DNA of 53,379 bases from JAITWN01 sp964384095 (lineage in GTDB: Bacteria > Pseudomonadota > Gammaproteobacteria > SZUA-140). Position numbers and translations under genes: made by a program. The stretch lies in contig CAYLKC010000003.1 in assembly GCA_964384095.1 (NCBI GenBank), forward strand, positions 1 to 53,379, written 5' to 3'. Shown piece after piece: positions 50,734 through 53,379 of this stretch (the first letter of the stretch is position 1; each line of letters opens with the position of its first letter). A model generated the notes under the pieces. That model ran no database searches, had not been told where the DNA came from, and saw only the letters and a program-made list of their open reading frames with translations.

Positions 50734-51543
50734 ATCCCGCTCCCCCGGGACGGCCGCCCCGTCTCCGGCCGGCGCCGGGTCACCCGACATATCTGCAATA
50801 GAATCAATCTCATACCCGCCGATCTCCGGGAGCGGGCTGACGTCGACATCGGCCCCCAGGCGGCGCAGCTCGGCGGTCATGCGCTCCATTCTCGCGTCGA
50901 GGACATGGATATGGTCGAGCAGCGCATTGATCGATTGCACGACCGGGTCGGGCAGGTCCCCGGCGGTGGCATAGGCATCGAAGCCGATCTTTTCGGCGAA
51001 CTCGCGCCGTTTCTGCTCATCCGGCGTCTTGCGTCGGCGCGCGATATGCCCGGGCACGCCGACGACGGTCGCGCCATCCGGTACGTCCTTCATGACCACG
51101 GCATTCGAACCGATGCGGCCGCCATCGCCGACGCGGATCGGCCCGAGCACCTTCGCGCCGGCGCCGATGATGACGTCATTACCGAGCGTCGGATGGCGCT
51201 TGCCCTTCTCCCAGGCCGTGCCACCCAGGGTGACACCGTGGTACAGCGTGCAGTCGTCGCCGATCTCGGCGGTCTCGCCGATGACGATGCCCATACCGTG
51301 ATCGATGAAAAAGCGCCGGCCGATGCGCGCCGCCGGGTGGATCTCGATACCGGTCAGCCAGCGCGCGATCGAGGACAGCAGGCGCGCAAGCCATTTGAGA
51401 CCCGCGCCCCACAGCGCATGGCTCAGGCGATGCAGCAGCAGTGCGTGGACGCCGGGATAGGTCGTCAGCACCTCGAGGGTGTGGCGCGCGGCCGGGTCGC
51501 GCTCGAAGACGCAGCGCACATCCTCACGAATTCTTTCGAACAT
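50722..51543 (-). CDS. cysE: Serine O-acetyltransferase
   Basis: First step of cysteine synthesis: acetyl-CoA plus serine gives O-acetylserine. From ATG 51543 (MFERIREDVRCVFERDPAAR) the product is 273 residues: N-terminal helical domain, then left-handed beta-helix repeats with IDHGMGIVIGETAEIGDDCT, LYHGVTLGG (catalytic His), and GRIGSNAVVMKDVPDGATVV. The C-terminal 90 residues extend past the usual end, with a helix and a Pro/Gly/Ala-rich tail. It supplies the cysteine used by IscS next door; its 3' end overlaps the iscR operator. Confidence 0.95.
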   Translation of the reverse strand: MFERIREDVRCVFERDPAARHTLEVLTTYPGVHALLLHRLSHALWGAGLKWLARLLSSIARWLTGIEIHPAARIGRRFFIDHGMGIVIGETAEIGDDCTLYHGVTLGGTAWEKGKRHPTLGNDVIIGAGAKVLGPIRVGDGGRIGSNAVVMKDVPDGATVVGVPGHIARRRKTPDEQKRREFAEKIGFDAYATAGDLPDPVVQSINALLDHIHVLDARMERMTAELRRLGADVDVSPLPEIGGYEIDSIADMSGDPAPAGDGAAVPGERDKVD

Positions 51544-51620
51544 GGTCCAGATTCCAGGCTGGTTGGCGACGGCGCCCGCGCGGGCGCCTGATCTCATCCT
51601 GTGGGATAAATCACCACATA

Positions 51621-52373
51621 TCAACTCTCGCGCCGCGCCGACTCGCGCCGGCGCAGGGTCGCAGGATAGTCCTCGATCGCCTTGAGCATGCCTCTCAGTA
51701 TATTGATTTCGTTGCGATCCGGATGCAGGCGGTTATAGAGCCGGCGCAGGCGTCGCATCAGGTGGCGCGGATTTGCCGGGTCGAGGAAGTCGAGTTCGAC
51801 CAGCACTGCCTCGAGGTGGGCATAGAAGCGCTCCAGCTCCTCGAGGCTGACCGGTTGATCGCCGGCAGCCTCCACGGGCGCCGCCGGGTCCGCGCGCAAG
51901 GCATACAGCTCGTACGCGACGATCTGCGCCGCCGCGGCGAGATTCAGCGACGGGAAGGCCGGATTCGACGGGATATGGAGCTGGTACTGGCAGCGATCGA
52001 GCTCTTCGTTGGTCAGTCCGGAGTGCTCGCGCCCGAACACCACCGCGGCCTGCACCCCTGGTGGTGCTGCGGCGATCCGTTCCGCGCACTCGCGCGGCGT
52101 CAGCCGCGGGCAGGCGATCGCCCGCGGACGCGCGCTCGCGCCGATGACCAGCGCGCAGTCAGCGACGGCCTCGTCGAGCGTGGCACAGACCCGCGCGTTC
52201 GCCAGCAGGTCGTCGGCGCCGGACGCGCGCGCCGTCGCCTCGGCATGCGGAAAATGGCGCGGCGCGACCAGACACAGGCAGTCGAGCGCCATGTTCTTCA
52301 TCGCCCGCGCGACCGCGCCGATGTTGCCGGGATGCGTCGTGCCGACCAGCACGATTCTTGTCAGAGCCGTCAT
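51621..52373 (-). CDS. trmJ: tRNA (cytidine/uridine-2'-O) methyltransferase TrmJ
   Basis: SPOUT-family enzyme methylating the ribose of nucleotide 32 in tRNAs. The protein (about 250 residues from ATG 52373; ATG 52382 is also possible) has GTTHPGNIGAVARAMKNM, VVFGREHSGLTNEELDRCQY and IPSNPAFPSLNLAAAAQIVA, the knotted SAM-binding site, and a C-terminal extension with LEELERFYAHLEAVLVELDF. It lies upstream of cysE and is divergent from suhB, the common gammaproteobacterial order (trmJ-cysE-iscR). Confidence 0.94.
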   Translation of the reverse strand: MTALTRIVLVGTTHPGNIGAVARAMKNMALDCLCLVAPRHFPHAEATARASGADDLLANARVCATLDEAVADCALVIGASARPRAIACPRLTPRECAERIAAAPPGVQAAVVFGREHSGLTNEELDRCQYQLHIPSNPAFPSLNLAAAAQIVAYELYALRADPAAPVEAAGDQPVSLEELERFYAHLEAVLVELDFLDPANPRHLMRRLRRLYNRLHPDRNEINILRGMLKAIEDYPATLRRRESARRES

Positions 52374-52382
52374 AGCCGGCAC

Positions 52383-52514
52383 GCGCCGCCTCCGGTGATC
52401 GCGGGAACAAGGTCACGAATGATACAGGATTTGGCGCTGCGGTATCTGCTATGATGTGCAGCCTGTGCGACCCCTTCGCCACGGCGATCCTGTCAACACC
52501 CTGTTGGTAACGCA
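52383..52514. promoter_or_regulatory. Divergent region between trmJ and suhB
   Basis: A plausible -10 box TATGAT lies at 52450-52455 on the plus strand, about 60 bp before the suhB ATG. A -35 is not obvious, and no operator dyad stands out. Confidence 0.4.
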
Positions 52515-53312
52515 ATGAATCCGGCTCTCAATATCGCGATCAAGGCCGCCCGCAAGGCCGGCAATGTGATCCTGCGCGGCATGGACCGCATCGACACCCA
52601 GAACGTCTCGCTCAAGGGCAAGAACGACTACGTCAGCGACGTCGATCGCCAGGCCGAGCGCGAGATCATCGCAGTGCTGCGCAAGGCCTACCCGAGCCAT
52701 GCGATCCTCGCCGAGGAAGGCGGCGAGCAGGCCGGCGACGATTTTCAGTGGATCATCGACCCGCTCGACGGGACGACCAACTACCTGCACGGCTTTCCGC
52801 AGTTCGCGGTATCGATCGCACTCGCACACCGCGGCCGTCTCGAGGAGGCCGTCGTCTACGACCCGCTGCGCGAAGAACTGTTTACCGCGTCGCGTGGCGC
52901 CGGCGCAATGCTGAACGACCGCCGCATCCGCGTGACCCGGATCAAGGGCCTCGAAGGCGCGCTGCTCGGCACCGGATTCCCGTTTCGCCGCCAGGAACAC
53001 CTGCCCGCCTATGTCGAAATGTTCAAGGCGCTGCACAACGGCACCGCCGGCATCCGCCGCGCCGGTTCCGCCGCGCTCGACCTCGCGTATGTCGCAGCGG
53101 GCCGGCTCGACGGCTTCTGGGAGATCGGGCTCAGCCGCTGGGACATGGCGGCCGGCGTGCTGCTGGTGCGCGAGGCCGGCGGCATGGTCTGCGACTTCGG
53201 CGGCGGCGACGACTTCCTCGACACCGGCAATATCGTCGCCGGCAACGCAAAGATCCTGACCGCGATCCTGCACGGGATCACGCCGCATCTGACGGCGCCG
53301 CTGGCGCGCTGA
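52515..53312 (+). CDS. suhB: Inositol-1-monophosphatase SuhB
   Basis: Magnesium-dependent inositol monophosphatase; in E. coli SuhB is also a part of the rRNA antitermination complex. The 265-residue protein has the metal-site motifs LAEEGGEQAG (E67, E68), IDPLDGTTNYLHGFPQFAVS (D82, D85) and the second signature GLSRWDMAAGVLLVREAGG. The start MNPALNIAIKAARKAGNVIL is standard. Divergent from trmJ. Confidence 0.96.
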   Translation: MNPALNIAIKAARKAGNVILRGMDRIDTQNVSLKGKNDYVSDVDRQAEREIIAVLRKAYPSHAILAEEGGEQAGDDFQWIIDPLDGTTNYLHGFPQFAVSIALAHRGRLEEAVVYDPLREELFTASRGAGAMLNDRRIRVTRIKGLEGALLGTGFPFRRQEHLPAYVEMFKALHNGTAGIRRAGSAALDLAYVAAGRLDGFWEIGLSRWDMAAGVLLVREAGGMVCDFGGGDDFLDTGNIVAGNAKILTAILHGITPHLTAPLAR

Positions 53313-53344
53313 ACCCGTCTTGCATTCTGTGTCTGATCAGGTAA

Positions 53345-53358
53345 TGTCAGGCCTGACA
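53345..53358. promoter_or_regulatory. 14-bp perfect palindrome TGTCAGGCCTGACA
   Basis: TGTCAGG followed directly by CCTGACA is a perfect palindrome without a spacer, just before the ribosome binding site of the next gene. With no loop it is a poor RNA hairpin and reads more like a dimeric-regulator operator. Confidence 0.4.
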
Positions 53359-53365
53359 CGATTCC

Positions 53366-53379
53366 GGAGGCGATCATGA
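53366..53379 (+). promoter_or_regulatory. Ribosome binding site and start codon of the next gene
   Basis: GGAGG (53366-53370) is followed 5 nt later by ATG (53376-53378), and the window ends one base later. A coding sequence probably begins here; its product cannot be told. Confidence 0.55.

Overview
The window looks like a chromosomal segment from a GC-rich gammaproteobacterial chemolithoautotroph. The left edge carries the start of a form I RuBisCO large subunit gene (cbbL) and, divergent from it, a compact inorganic-carbon uptake cluster: a SulP-type anion/bicarbonate transporter, SbtA, an SbtB-like PII protein and a CbbR-type LysR regulator. The right part has the typical gammaproteobacterial housekeeping order der-bamB-yfgM-hisS-ispG-rodZ-pilW-rlmN-ndk-iscA-iscS-iscR-cysE-trmJ / suhB. 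The sequence alone does not fix genus or species; a sulfur-oxidising autotroph lineage is an inference. I see no prophage, insertion sequence, CRISPR array, tRNA or rRNA gene.

Layout. 1-5381: CO2 fixation and bicarbonate uptake, with CATAGA/TCTATG-type operator candidates in both control regions. 5386-9570: a membrane fatty acid hydroxylase/sterol desaturase family protein, then a tightly overlapping operon of an ABC-2 exporter (ATPase and permease) and a DASS/SLC13 anion:sodium symporter. 9585-13788: a minus-strand operon of an HDAC-family deacetylase, an alpha/beta hydrolase, a small PAS/cysteine-cluster protein and a PAS-GAF-GGDEF diguanylate cyclase. It diverges over 57 bp from a large acyl-CoA synthetase-GNAT protein acetyltransferase (13846-16521), so acetylation writer and eraser candidates share one promoter region. 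16595-24000: DUF2062 protein, tadA, a small unknown gene, guaA-guaB, divergent xseA, an M23 peptidase and a periplasmic START-like protein.

23903-36963 is a two-partner secretion operon: a 3757-residue TpsA exoprotein with an N-terminal TPS domain, three repeats of about 223 residues in the shaft, and C-terminal YDG/MBG-type repeats including a 170-residue tandem duplication. The tpsB transporter gene lies 2 nt downstream. A lipoprotein, a class II ribonucleotide reductase and the housekeeping run follow. The iscRSA operon lacks iscU, hscBA and fdx; it has a convincing IscR-type operator/promoter and its own terminator.

The points most worth a second look are the SulP protein with an unusual C-terminal soluble domain, the shared operator motif in the carbon cluster, the divergent deacetylase/acetyltransferase pair (with an acyl-CoA synthetase histidine retained), the signalling operon downstream of the deacetylase, and the giant TpsA with its structured leader. 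No feature proves a wholly new system; several are uncommon combinations of known families.
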